This document shows, piece after piece, positions 55,565-63,229 of a stretch of DNA of 64,000 nucleotides. The stretch is from Methylotenera sp. GTDB lineage: Bacteria > Pseudomonadota > Gammaproteobacteria > Burkholderiales > Methylophilaceae. The DNA lies in the NCBI GenBank assembly GCA_030652995.1, contig JAUSAG010000042.1, positions 1-64,000 on the forward strand. Direction: 5' to 3'. Below the pieces are notes generated by a model that was given only the letters and a program-made list of their open reading frames with translations, was not told the origin of the DNA and did not search any database. Position 1 is the stretch's first letter. The number at the start of each line of letters is the position of its first letter. The translations under genes were made by a program, and so were the position numbers.

Positions 55565-57082
55565 ATGGCGTTTATCATGAAAAATGAATCTGACAAGTTG
55601 TTGCAGTTTCCTAAGTTGCGCCAAGTCGCTGAGTCGGAAATAGCCCGCATGCATGAAGATAAGACTACCGACGCTAAGGCAGATGAACTCTTGCATGAGC
55701 TTCATGTACACCAACTTGAGCTTGAAATGCAAAATGACGAGTTACAACGTACTCAAATGGCGCTGGCAGATTCACTCAGCCGTTATGTAAGCCTATATGA
55801 ATTTGCACCAGTAGGGTATCTGACCCTTAACGAGAATGGTGTGATTGATGAGGCCAATTTAGTCAGCGCTGAGTTGCTGGGCGAGAACAGGGCAACACTG
55901 TTAAAGCAAGGTTTTCAGCGTTTTGTTTCGCCTGAAGACAGTGCTTGTTGGCATCAGTATTTTCAAAAATTAGTGCAGCAGTATGACAAGCATACAAGCT
56001 GCGATGTAAAAATGCGGCGAGCAGATGCTAGCGCATTTTACGCGCGGTTAACCTGCCTGCCGTTGGGCTTAAAAAATTCGATGCAGGTTGATTCCGGCAA
56101 GTTGACGGTCCGCGTGGCACTGACTGATATCAGTGAGATAAAGCTGGCAGAACAGGAGTTACGTGTAGCGGCGGCAGTGTTTGAGTCGCGCGAGGGCATG
56201 ATGGTGACTGATGCCCACAGTATCATCTTAAAGGTGAATAAAGCCTTTACCGACATGACCGGTTACTCAGCCCAGGATGTGCTAGGGAAAACACCGCATC
56301 TATTGAGGTCTGGGCGCCACGTTGAAGATTTTTATGCGGTCATGTGGTCTGGCATTCATCATACTGGTGCGTGGCAAGGTGAACTATGGAACCGCAAAAA
56401 GTGCGGAGACTTACTTCCAGTATGGCTCACCATCACTGCGGTAAAAAGTGAGGCGGGCGAGGTATCGAATTATGTTGCAACGTTTACCGATATTACAGCA
56501 CGCAAAGTGGCAGAAGATGAATTGCAGCAACTGGCTTTTTATGATTCGCTAACAGGGTTGCCCAACCGGCGGTTGCTGTTAGACCGAATGCATAGAGCCA
56601 TTGCTACCAGCGCACGGACCCGACGGCATTGTGCGTTAATGTTTGTGGATTTGGACAATTTCAAAGGGCTGAACGATTCGCTAGGTCACGATACTGGCGA
56701 CCTGATGCTGAAAATTGTTGCCCAGCGCTTGGGGATTAGCGTGCGTGAAGGTGATACTGTCGCTCGCTTGGGTGGGGATGAATTTTTGATCATGTTAGAA
56801 AACCTGAGTGAAGACCCTCAGGAAGCAACAGCCTTAACCGAGATGATCGGCAATAAAATACTGGCCGCTATCAATAAGCCATTTCAACTGGTGGGGCATG
56901 AATATAACATTAGCGCCAGTATCGGTATAACAATGTTTACCGACCATCGCTATAGCGTGCCAGAACTGCAAAAACAAGCTGACATTGCGATGTATCAGGC
57001 TAAATTGGCTGGGCGCAATAGGTTGCGACTTTTTAAGCCAGAGACATTTACTGACAGCCCCACCCAATACTTTAAGGTTTGA
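55565..57082 (+). CDS. PAS-PAS-GGDEF diguanylate cyclase
   Basis: The 505-residue protein begins with a coiled coil similar to the previous PAS-LuxR protein (LLHELHVHQLELEMQNDEL), then two PAS regions (about 70-190, 195-315) and a GGDEF domain (about 315-485). GGDEF is intact at 403-407 (ARLGGDEFLIM), and an I-site RxxD (R394, D397) lies five residues before, implying product inhibition. SLTGLPNRRLLLDR and VDLDNFKGLNDSLGH are present. It makes c-di-GMP and lies just upstream of a VpsR-like activator. The start is uncertain (55565 or 55577); neither has a strong ribosome site. Confidence 0.92.
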   Translation: MAFIMKNESDKLLQFPKLRQVAESEIARMHEDKTTDAKADELLHELHVHQLELEMQNDELQRTQMALADSLSRYVSLYEFAPVGYLTLNENGVIDEANLVSAELLGENRATLLKQGFQRFVSPEDSACWHQYFQKLVQQYDKHTSCDVKMRRADASAFYARLTCLPLGLKNSMQVDSGKLTVRVALTDISEIKLAEQELRVAAAVFESREGMMVTDAHSIILKVNKAFTDMTGYSAQDVLGKTPHLLRSGRHVEDFYAVMWSGIHHTGAWQGELWNRKKCGDLLPVWLTITAVKSEAGEVSNYVATFTDITARKVAEDELQQLAFYDSLTGLPNRRLLLDRMHRAIATSARTRRHCALMFVDLDNFKGLNDSLGHDTGDLMLKIVAQRLGISVREGDTVARLGGDEFLIMLENLSEDPQEATALTEMIGNKILAAINKPFQLVGHEYNISASIGITMFTDHRYSVPELQKQADIAMYQAKLAGRNRLRLFKPETFTDSPTQYFKV

Positions 57083-57297
57083 ATGCAATGTCATTTTTAA
57101 GCAGATACAACCCATGAGACAAGTTAACTATTTGCCATTTTTTTATAAATATAATTGACCGAATGGTTATCAATAATACTAATTAAATAACAATTTAATA
57201 CCCTTTATGGCAACTTGCTTATGCAGTATGTGACGAATACAGTTATATGCTTGCGCGATCTGTTTTTTGGGTATTTAAAAACCAAAGGCGGTTAGTA
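57083..57297. promoter_or_regulatory. Leader region of the sigma-54 activator gene
   Basis: A 215-base AT-rich gap. TGGCA at about 57210 lacks the matching -12 element. AAAGGCGG lies upstream of ATG 57298. Confidence 0.4.
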
Positions 57298-58674
57298 ATG
57301 TACAGTAAAGAAAATCGAAATTTGCTTTATTTTAACTCCTCGGATAAACCTTCCGTTCTGGTAGGCGAAATGTGCAATGCAGGATGGGATGTAAAATTAG
57401 CAAATAATGTTGATGGTGCAGCTAGTATTATCGACAAATACACCCCGCATGTCGCCATCGCACAGTTTGATGGACTAAACGACTCACTGGCATCGCCGGT
57501 TGAAAATCTTTTCCGCAATATTGATCGTGTAGAGTGGGTGGCTTTGCTACCTAAAAGCTGCATAAATAAAAGCCATGTCAAGCAGATAATCGGTGAGTCC
57601 TTTTATGATTTTCACACGCTTCCACCCGCCCCAGAAAGACTATTAGCAACACTAGGTCATGCCCACGGCATGGCATCAATCAAGTGGGGGGATGCGGCTA
57701 TAGACCTTGAGCTACCGATAGGTGAAGATGAAATGGTAGGTGCCAGCCCGCAGATGTTGGAACTGTTTCGCAATTTACGCAAAGTTGCTGGCGTTGACGC
57801 GCCGGTGCTGATTACCGGAGAAAGTGGCACTGGTAAGGAGCTGGCAGCACTTGCGTTGCATGAGCGCTCAAGCAGGCGAAACATGCCATTTGTAGCAGTA
57901 AATTGCGGCTCACTGCCTAGCGGCCTTATTCAATCAGAATTATTCGGGCACGAAAAGGGCGCCTTTACTGGTGCTAGCCAACGCAAAATTGGCCGCATTG
58001 AGTCGGCTGCAGGCGGCACCATTTTTTTGGATGAGATTGGTGATTTGCCACTCGAGTTACAAGTGAATCTTTTGCGCTTTTTGCAGGAAAAAACCATCGA
58101 ACGTGTAGGTGGCACTTCACAAATTAAAGTGGATGTGCGCGTGCTGGCAGCCACCCACGTTGATTTAGAAGTTGCCGTTGCAGAGGGGCGTTTTCGTGAG
58201 GATCTTTACTATCGCTTAAACGTACTCAAAATTAAAACCCCAGCTCTGCGTGAAAGACAAGGCGATGTTGAGGTGTTGGCTAAGTATTTTTTTGATAAGT
58301 TTGCCCACGAAAAACGGCGCAATGTCAAAGGATTTTCACCTTCAGCCTTGCGCATCATGAATCAGTACGCATGGCCCGGTAATGTGCGCGAGCTTATCAG
58401 CCGCGTTCGCCGCGCCATGGTAATGTGCGAGCGACGCTTAATTACGCCAGAGGATCTTGATCTTGATCGGCGTGACGGCAAACGATTAGTCACCACGTTG
58501 GAGGCTGCTAGAAACGCGGCAGAAATAGAGGCTATTCGCAATGCCTTGAAAAAGAATAATGGCAATATGTCAATAGCAGCACAAGCGCTTAAAGTGTCAC
58601 GCATGACCTTGTACAGACTTGTTCAAAAATACGAGTTGGACTTTAAGCAAGATAGCATTAGCGACCTCATTTAA
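57298..58674 (+). CDS. VpsR-like sigma-54-dependent activator
   Basis: ATG 57298 (MYSKENRNLLYF) is preferred because AAAGGCGG precedes it; ATG 57247 has no site. The 458-residue protein has an N-terminal VpsR-type receiver-like domain (CNAGWDVKLA, FYDFHTLPPAPERLLATLGH) lacking an obvious phospho-Asp pocket. The AAA+ domain has GESGTGKE, the sigma-54-contacting GAFTGA and FLDEIGDLP. A Fis-type HTH ends it (NNGNMSIAAQALKVSRMTLY). Vibrio cholerae VpsR binds c-di-GMP to drive biofilm genes. Here the neighbouring cyclase and the sigma-54 promoter of the amyloid genes suggest direct control. Confidence 0.88.
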   Translation: MYSKENRNLLYFNSSDKPSVLVGEMCNAGWDVKLANNVDGAASIIDKYTPHVAIAQFDGLNDSLASPVENLFRNIDRVEWVALLPKSCINKSHVKQIIGESFYDFHTLPPAPERLLATLGHAHGMASIKWGDAAIDLELPIGEDEMVGASPQMLELFRNLRKVAGVDAPVLITGESGTGKELAALALHERSSRRNMPFVAVNCGSLPSGLIQSELFGHEKGAFTGASQRKIGRIESAAGGTIFLDEIGDLPLELQVNLLRFLQEKTIERVGGTSQIKVDVRVLAATHVDLEVAVAEGRFREDLYYRLNVLKIKTPALRERQGDVEVLAKYFFDKFAHEKRRNVKGFSPSALRIMNQYAWPGNVRELISRVRRAMVMCERRLITPEDLDLDRRDGKRLVTTLEAARNAAEIEAIRNALKKNNGNMSIAAQALKVSRMTLYRLVQKYELDFKQDSISDLI

Positions 58675-58741
58675 ACGCTCTGCGTTAATCCAATTTTTTT
58701 ATCTTAATCTACCCTGATAATTCATTAGAACTGATCTGTTC

Positions 58742-58970
58742 CTTCCCCCTTGCAGGGAGCTCCGGTTCTTGGCATCCCCACATGAATATATCTGCTAAAG
58801 CAGATTATTCATGTATGAAAGGGTAGAGCCTGCCCCGTACTTGATACGGGGATGGGGGTAAGGTAGCAATTGCCACGTTTCGACCCCCTCACTAACCCTC
58901 CCCCTGCAAGGGGGAGGGTTATTTAGCCTGATGAACAATCTGGGATAAAATCTCCCTGCGAGAGGGAGTG
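58742..58970. repeat. Repeat copy B with hairpins and CCCTCCCCCTGCAAGGGGGA
   Basis: The segment has ACATGAATA-ATCTGC inverted at 58780-58814 around TAAA, a CCCCGTA...TACGGGG pair near 58834-58850, and CCCTCCCCCTGCAAGGGGGA at about 58895-58914. TATTTAGCCTGATGAACAATC follows, matching 55511-55564. It looks like a family of palindromic intergenic repeats. Confidence 0.65.
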
Positions 58971-59047
58971 AGATCAAACCTCAGGCAAACCTTGAGACCA
59001 TTGATAGCGGCTCTCATAAGTGCATACCTGTAAATAAATACATGGCT

Positions 59048-59078
59048 TTGTAGGCGCGCAATTTATTGTGCGCCTACA
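59048..59078. repeat. Stable hairpin upstream of the amyloid operon
   Basis: TTGTAGGCGC-G-CAA pairs with TTG-T-GCGCCTACAA around TTTA and is followed by AATAA. It may be a terminator or a REP-type repeat. It lies 270 bases before the sigma-54 promoter. Confidence 0.6.
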
Positions 59079-59346
59079 AAATAATTGGCTGTTACCATTA
59101 TTTTATGAGATTCGCTATCACATCGAACTTAAGCCACCTCAAGCCTACACATGGCTTTATCACCCGCCACCTTTATCGTTAACCGTGTATCAAAACTGAA
59201 ACAGTTTTTTCAGTTATTTTTTCTTATATATTTCAATGACATACAAAAATACACGAATCTTTGTGTAATACGAATGATACAAAGCCGCGCTATGGAATAT
59301 TCATGTAAATACAAATTAAATTAACAAAAACAAGTAGTTATAAACA

Positions 59347-59362
59347 TGGCACAGTCGTTGCT
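59347..59362 (+). promoter_or_regulatory. Sigma-54 promoter of the Fap-like operon
   Basis: TGGCAC-N5-TTGCT matches the -24/-12 RpoN consensus (TGGCAC-N5-TTGC) exactly. It lies about 75 bases upstream of the first secreted gene's ATG at 59437. The VpsR-like sigma-54 activator gene is directly upstream, 670 bases away. Confidence 0.85.
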
Positions 59363-59436
59363 AATACTATTACAGCAATAATCACAAAAATAATCAGGTA
59401 ATAAAGTTAGGGTCAGTGAGCAAGGAGCGAAATAGC

Positions 59437-59814
59437 ATGGACTGGTTGACTAAACATCAATCCGTTAATAACGGATTAAACGGACTACGGTTCGTTGGTT
59501 GCATGTTAGGGGTAATCGGGATGTGTTGTTCGACTTCCGCGCTTGCTGACCCGCTTTCTGGGTTAGTTGAAGATTCAGAGTCTCTATCTTTGATCGGCAA
59601 TCAAACTACGGGGAATCAAGCAAAATCGATGACGGATATTGATTTGTCAGTCATCAGCGGTAAGGGCGGTATAGCAGCAAACTTAGGCGACAACGAGAGA
59701 CTGGCTGTCATTCTTTGGGACGAACGTGGAGGCGGTAATCCGCGCACTACAAATAATGAGGTTGGTGAGCGTCAGGGTTTCCAAAACGTTAATCTGACCA
59801 TTAACCAAAGATGA
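59437..59814 (+). CDS. Secreted protein, first gene of the amyloid operon
   Basis: ATG 59437 is chosen because AAGGAGC lies eight bases upstream. The 125-residue product has a signal peptide (cleavage near ALA-DP). The mature part carries DIDLSVISGKGGIAANL and a LAVILWDERGGG segment. I do not recognise the family. The LSVISGKGG motif parallels LSHVRGRF and LGHMRGKF in two later proteins of the operon. Its position before the FapB-like gene is where a FapA-type chaperone would be. The stop overlaps an upstream ATG of the next gene. Confidence 0.6.
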   Translation: MDWLTKHQSVNNGLNGLRFVGCMLGVIGMCCSTSALADPLSGLVEDSESLSLIGNQTTGNQAKSMTDIDLSVISGKGGIAANLGDNERLAVILWDERGGGNPRTTNNEVGERQGFQNVNLTINQR

Positions 59815-59828
59815 GATGGAGATATACG

Positions 59829-60359
59829 ATGAATAGAGATATGTACAAACATAAAATGCACGCAACGATACCAGCCGCATTATTCATAGCGATAGAGGGG
59901 CTATATGCCGCGCCGCTTATGGCAGGTGATGGCATTGTGGTGTTGCAGCGTGATGTGCCTGTTCGCAATGCTATTCGTGAAGGCAGTCCTGGGCGCGCTA
60001 CCACTATCGATGTTTCACCTGACGATAAAGTAAAGCAAGTAGTGAGTGGCCAGCAAGCGAGCCTTAGGTCTATGGAAATAGGTGATAGCGAGTTTGCCAA
60101 TATTTCAACTGATACCCCACAGGGTTTAGGGGTAGTGGCGAACGCGACAAATGCAATGGGGTTATCAAATGTAACGGTTGGTGGGCATGGTCTGAATAGT
60201 ACGGGCGGCGGTTCAGTTCAATCGCTCGGATCAACACTCACCGGCACAGTAGGTGGGGCAGTAGGCGGCGCAACGGGTCAAATGGCTGGTGGCATTGCCG
60301 GCGCGACGGGCGCTTTAAGTGGCTTAGCTGGCGCAGTAATGCGTACTAGCGGTCAGTAA
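59829..60359 (+). CDS. Secreted Gly-rich protein of the amyloid operon
   Basis: ATG 59829 is preferred since GGAGAT lies eight bases before it; an earlier ATG at 59811 overlaps the previous stop. The 176-residue product has a signal sequence (cleavage near LMA-GD), a central NATNAMGLSNVTVGGHGLN region and a Gly/Ala-rich C-terminus (GTVGGAVGGATGQMAGGIAG). No family recognised. It may be a minor fibre component or chaperone. Confidence 0.6.
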   Translation: MNRDMYKHKMHATIPAALFIAIEGLYAAPLMAGDGIVVLQRDVPVRNAIREGSPGRATTIDVSPDDKVKQVVSGQQASLRSMEIGDSEFANISTDTPQGLGVVANATNAMGLSNVTVGGHGLNSTGGGSVQSLGSTLTGTVGGAVGGATGQMAGGIAGATGALSGLAGAVMRTSGQ

Positions 60360-60369
60360 GGAGGTGGCT

Positions 60370-60999
60370 ATGAAAGGTTCAACTCTTTTAGTTTCAACAT
60401 TGCTAGTGGTGCCAACGGTGTTATATAGCGGCTTGGTCATGGCGCAAGATCCTTTGCCAGATTTACCCGGCTATGTCACGCAGAGTGTCATTGATAGCAA
60501 CGTTTTAAGTCATGTGCGCGGGCGGTTTGCCGTCAACATGACCGCAGGAGATTCAAATGTCCAGGCAAATGCCACAGCAGTGGCATTGGGTGCGGAAGGC
60601 GGCTCGGCTATCGGGTTGGTAGGCGGCATTCAAGTGACAGATCCACGGCAAGGTAACTTGCCAGACCTCGCAACTGCGTCGATTGGGAGCAATGTCTTTG
60701 CAAATAGCTCAGGCTTGATTTCAGTCAACCAATCTAGCGGGGTAGGAAATGCACAAGCTAACGGTGCGGCGTTTGCCATGGGTTTTGAAGAGGTGGTAGC
60801 GGAAAGCGTGCTCTCCGCCGCCACTTCAAATGCAGTACCAACTGGCGCAGGAGCTGGCAAGAGTCACCAAGCAGTATCGATCAATGATACCGCGTTTGAT
60901 GGTGCACACGGGCTAGTTCAGGTTAACCAGTCGGCGGGGTCGGGCAACAGTACGGCCAATAACTTCGCGCTTCAGGTGCAACTGGGTGCGAAACCGTAG
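60370..60999 (+). CDS. FapB-like three-repeat secreted protein
   Basis: ATG 60370 is chosen because AAGGAGG lies five bases upstream; GTG 60364 overlaps that site. The 209-residue product has a signal peptide (cleavage near VMA-QD). Three imperfect repeats lie at about 38-74, 101-138 and 167-204, each with a G-x-x-x-VN-x-(S/T)AG-x-(S/G)N-x-(Q/T)AN pattern. The first starts with LSHVRGRFAVNMTAGDSN. FapB, the amyloid nucleator of Pseudomonas, is also a small three-repeat protein directly before fapC. Order and repeat motif support this; a FapA role is possible. Confidence 0.7.
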   Translation: MKGSTLLVSTLLVVPTVLYSGLVMAQDPLPDLPGYVTQSVIDSNVLSHVRGRFAVNMTAGDSNVQANATAVALGAEGGSAIGLVGGIQVTDPRQGNLPDLATASIGSNVFANSSGLISVNQSSGVGNAQANGAAFAMGFEEVVAESVLSAATSNAVPTGAGAGKSHQAVSINDTAFDGAHGLVQVNQSAGSGNSTANNFALQVQLGAKP

Positions 61000-61036
61000 T
61001 TTTTTGTTTTATAACCAACCTTAATCGGAGAATATC

Positions 61037-62239
61037 ATGAAATTACAATTAAATAAAACCCCAATTGCGTTGGCATTGGCTGCACTATTTATCTCGCCAG
61101 TCGCTTTTGCAGAAGGTAACAATAACAGCAATAACCATGACGGCGTGAGTATCAAAAAAGACATTAGTCTTGAGCAGGACATGGTCATTAAAGGGGTCAT
61201 ACTTGTCGGCGGCATTGCTCGTGTTGATGCCAGCTCAACCGCTATCGTAGATGACAAACAAATTAACGGTAGCAATAATGTGTTAAACAACGAAGTGACT
61301 AACGCTGCGGCAGTGAATGGTAATGCCCTCAATAATGCTTCTGGCAATATTGGTGTAAACGTTACCGCTGGCGACAATAACCAGCAAGCTAACGCAGCGG
61401 CTTTCTCTGCAGCTGATGCAAGCTTTGTATTTGGTTCATCTGATGCAGAAATTTTTGCTACTCAGGCTGTTATGGGTAATACCACAAACTACCAAGGCAA
61501 CACCAATGCTGCCACACTGGGTGGCAATGCATTAGCTAATGCCTCTGGCAATATCGGCGTTAATATTTCTGCCGGTAACAACAACCAACAAAAGAACGAT
61601 CTGGCTGCCTCAGTTGCGGTGGCACGTATCGCGACTGCTACCGTGCAAGCTAATCAGTTAAACGGCGGCAACACTACAAACAACACCCCAATTCATAAAG
61701 AAGAAGTGCAAAATGTTGCGGTTAATCTAGCCTTGAATGCTAGCGGTGGTTACTTTGGCGGTGGTTTCGGCGGCTATAGCGGTAGCGCATCTGGCACTAC
61801 TGCTGGCACTTCAGATCAGATCGGCAATGTCTATCCTGACATTTGGACTGGCGGCAGTCACCCAAGCGGAAGCCCAGCAGGTCACTTTGACCTAGACACT
61901 CAAACTCAAGGCGGTAGTGATCTTAACAATGATGGCGGTGCGTTAGCATTCAATAATAGTGGCACCTACTCAGGTCGCGAGCATGGTCACTTAGGCTTCG
62001 TTGAAGCTGGTGTTCAATCACTCACCGGCACTGTGTCTGGATATATTCCAGTAGTGGTCGCAGTTAACCTAGCAACTACTAACACCTCAACATTAGGTGA
62101 TAACGCACTGATGAATGCCTCTGGCAACATTGGCGTGAACATTGCGTCAGGTACTAATAACCAACAATTTAACGGGTTAGCAATCTCAGCAACTCAATCT
62201 GGTGTTGGTGGCGGTAGTAACGGTGGTGGCGAGTTTTAA
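61037..62239 (+). CDS. fapC: FapC-like major functional amyloid
   Basis: The 400-residue product has a signal peptide (cleavage AFA-EG at 25/26). Three highly similar repeats lie at about 88-122, 155-189 and 346-383, with core NASGNIGVNVTAGDNNQQ, NASGNIGVNISAGNNNQQ and NASGNIGVNIASGTNNQQ. Linker one is about 33 residues and linker two about 157, Gly/Ser-rich (YFGGGFGGYSGSASG). Pseudomonas FapC has the same three-repeat, short-then-variable-linker plan. The C-terminal CxxC of Pseudomonas FapC is absent. CGGAGAATATC precedes the ATG. The Asn/Gln-rich repeats are expected to form the amyloid core. Confidence 0.82.
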   Translation: MKLQLNKTPIALALAALFISPVAFAEGNNNSNNHDGVSIKKDISLEQDMVIKGVILVGGIARVDASSTAIVDDKQINGSNNVLNNEVTNAAAVNGNALNNASGNIGVNVTAGDNNQQANAAAFSAADASFVFGSSDAEIFATQAVMGNTTNYQGNTNAATLGGNALANASGNIGVNISAGNNNQQKNDLAASVAVARIATATVQANQLNGGNTTNNTPIHKEEVQNVAVNLALNASGGYFGGGFGGYSGSASGTTAGTSDQIGNVYPDIWTGGSHPSGSPAGHFDLDTQTQGGSDLNNDGGALAFNNSGTYSGREHGHLGFVEAGVQSLTGTVSGYIPVVVAVNLATTNTSTLGDNALMNASGNIGVNIASGTNNQQFNGLAISATQSGVGGGSNGGGEF

Positions 62240-62282
62240 ATTAACTAGTCGCGCGTAGATAGCTCAAAAGGCTATTGAACGA

Positions 62283-62310
62283 GTCCCAGTCGGCGCTTTC
62301 CGGCTGGGAC
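62283..62310 (+). promoter_or_regulatory. Hairpin between fapC-like and fapD-like genes
   Basis: GTCCCAG-CGG pairs with CCG-CTGGGAC around a six-base loop, with no T-run afterwards. It may stabilise the upstream amyloid mRNA or partly terminate, lowering expression of fapD and fapE relative to fapC. Confidence 0.65.
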
Positions 62311-62387
62311 TTAACCGCTAATAATATTTTTATCGCGTTACTTAGCAGTAATTTTAGCAACAATTAAGGTGCGGAAAGAGAGTGGCC

Positions 62388-63143
62388 ATGCAACACCACA
62401 TTAAGCACAAACAAATTCTAGTGTTCGCGGTCGTCGTGCTTGCGAACGTCGTTGCAGCGAGCATTGGACATCCAACCTCAATATCATTAGTTTCACCGGT
62501 AAAGGCCGCTGACATAGCATTTGGCAATGTTCTACCTGGGGGTGGCGTCATCCGAAAAAATCTCATCAGCATGCGTGAAATGAAGTTCGTCAACATGGTG
62601 CAGCAACACACTGATTTTAGCTGTGGAGCAGCGGCGTTGGCAACCATTTTGAACTACGTCTACAACCAGAACCTGACCGAAGAACAAGTCATTGAAGGTA
62701 TGTTAAAAGTAAGTGACGTGGAGCTGGTGCGTCAAAAAGGTTTTTCACTGCTGGATATTAAAAATTATACGCAAAGCATTGGCATGCGTGGGCGTGGCTA
62801 TAACGTACAAGCCGCCACGTTAGAAAAAATTACTATCCCGACTATCGTATTACTGAATTACAAAGGCTATAAACATTTTGTTGTGCTTAAAAAAGCCACC
62901 GCAGATAAAGTCTATATTGCAGACCCTGCCTTGGGTAACCGCATTATGAAGCGGGCAGAATTTGATGCCAGCTGGAACGGTATTGTATTTGCGGTGATTG
63001 GTCAGGGTTTTAATCGTGAGTCTGTATTGTTGCAACCAAAGGAAGGCCTGACTGCACGTACCTTAATCAACAACTACCGCCCATTAACCGATGCCGAGTT
63101 ATTTGATTATGGATTTGTGCGTTCTGACCTGCTCGGATTATGA
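62388..63143 (+). CDS. fapD: C39 peptidase FapD-like
   Basis: ATG 62388 is preferred; GTG 62382 is in frame. The 251-residue protein has an N-terminal signal or anchor (ILVFAVVVLANVVAASIG). The C39 domain starts with MVQQHTDFSCGAAALATIL (catalytic Cys), has His in KGYKHFVVLKK and Asp in VYIADPALGN. FapD is the C39-type peptidase of Fap operons, thought to act in secretion or processing of amyloid subunits. No ABC transporter domain is fused, as in FapD. It follows the FapC-like gene by 150 bases. Confidence 0.82.
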   Translation: MQHHIKHKQILVFAVVVLANVVAASIGHPTSISLVSPVKAADIAFGNVLPGGGVIRKNLISMREMKFVNMVQQHTDFSCGAAALATILNYVYNQNLTEEQVIEGMLKVSDVELVRQKGFSLLDIKNYTQSIGMRGRGYNVQAATLEKITIPTIVLLNYKGYKHFVVLKKATADKVYIADPALGNRIMKRAEFDASWNGIVFAVIGQGFNRESVLLQPKEGLTARTLINNYRPLTDAELFDYGFVRSDLLGL

Positions 63144-63229
63144 GCATAGCAAGACGCCGATAGCGCCACGCTAAAGTAATAAATAACCCAGGAATTAATT
63201 AAGCTGGGGTGTTTTAAGGAGGTTTAAAA

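Larger units (their letters stand above)
58675..59346. other. Repeat-rich gap upstream of the amyloid operon
   Basis: This gap contains the repeat at 58742-58970, a hairpin at 59048-59078 and the sigma-54 promoter at its end. No gene recognised. Confidence 0.55.

Noticed and set aside
57210-57232. TGGCAACTTGC before the activator gene, possible sigma-54 promoter
   Set aside because: Spacing and -12 element do not match; only the -24 part fits.
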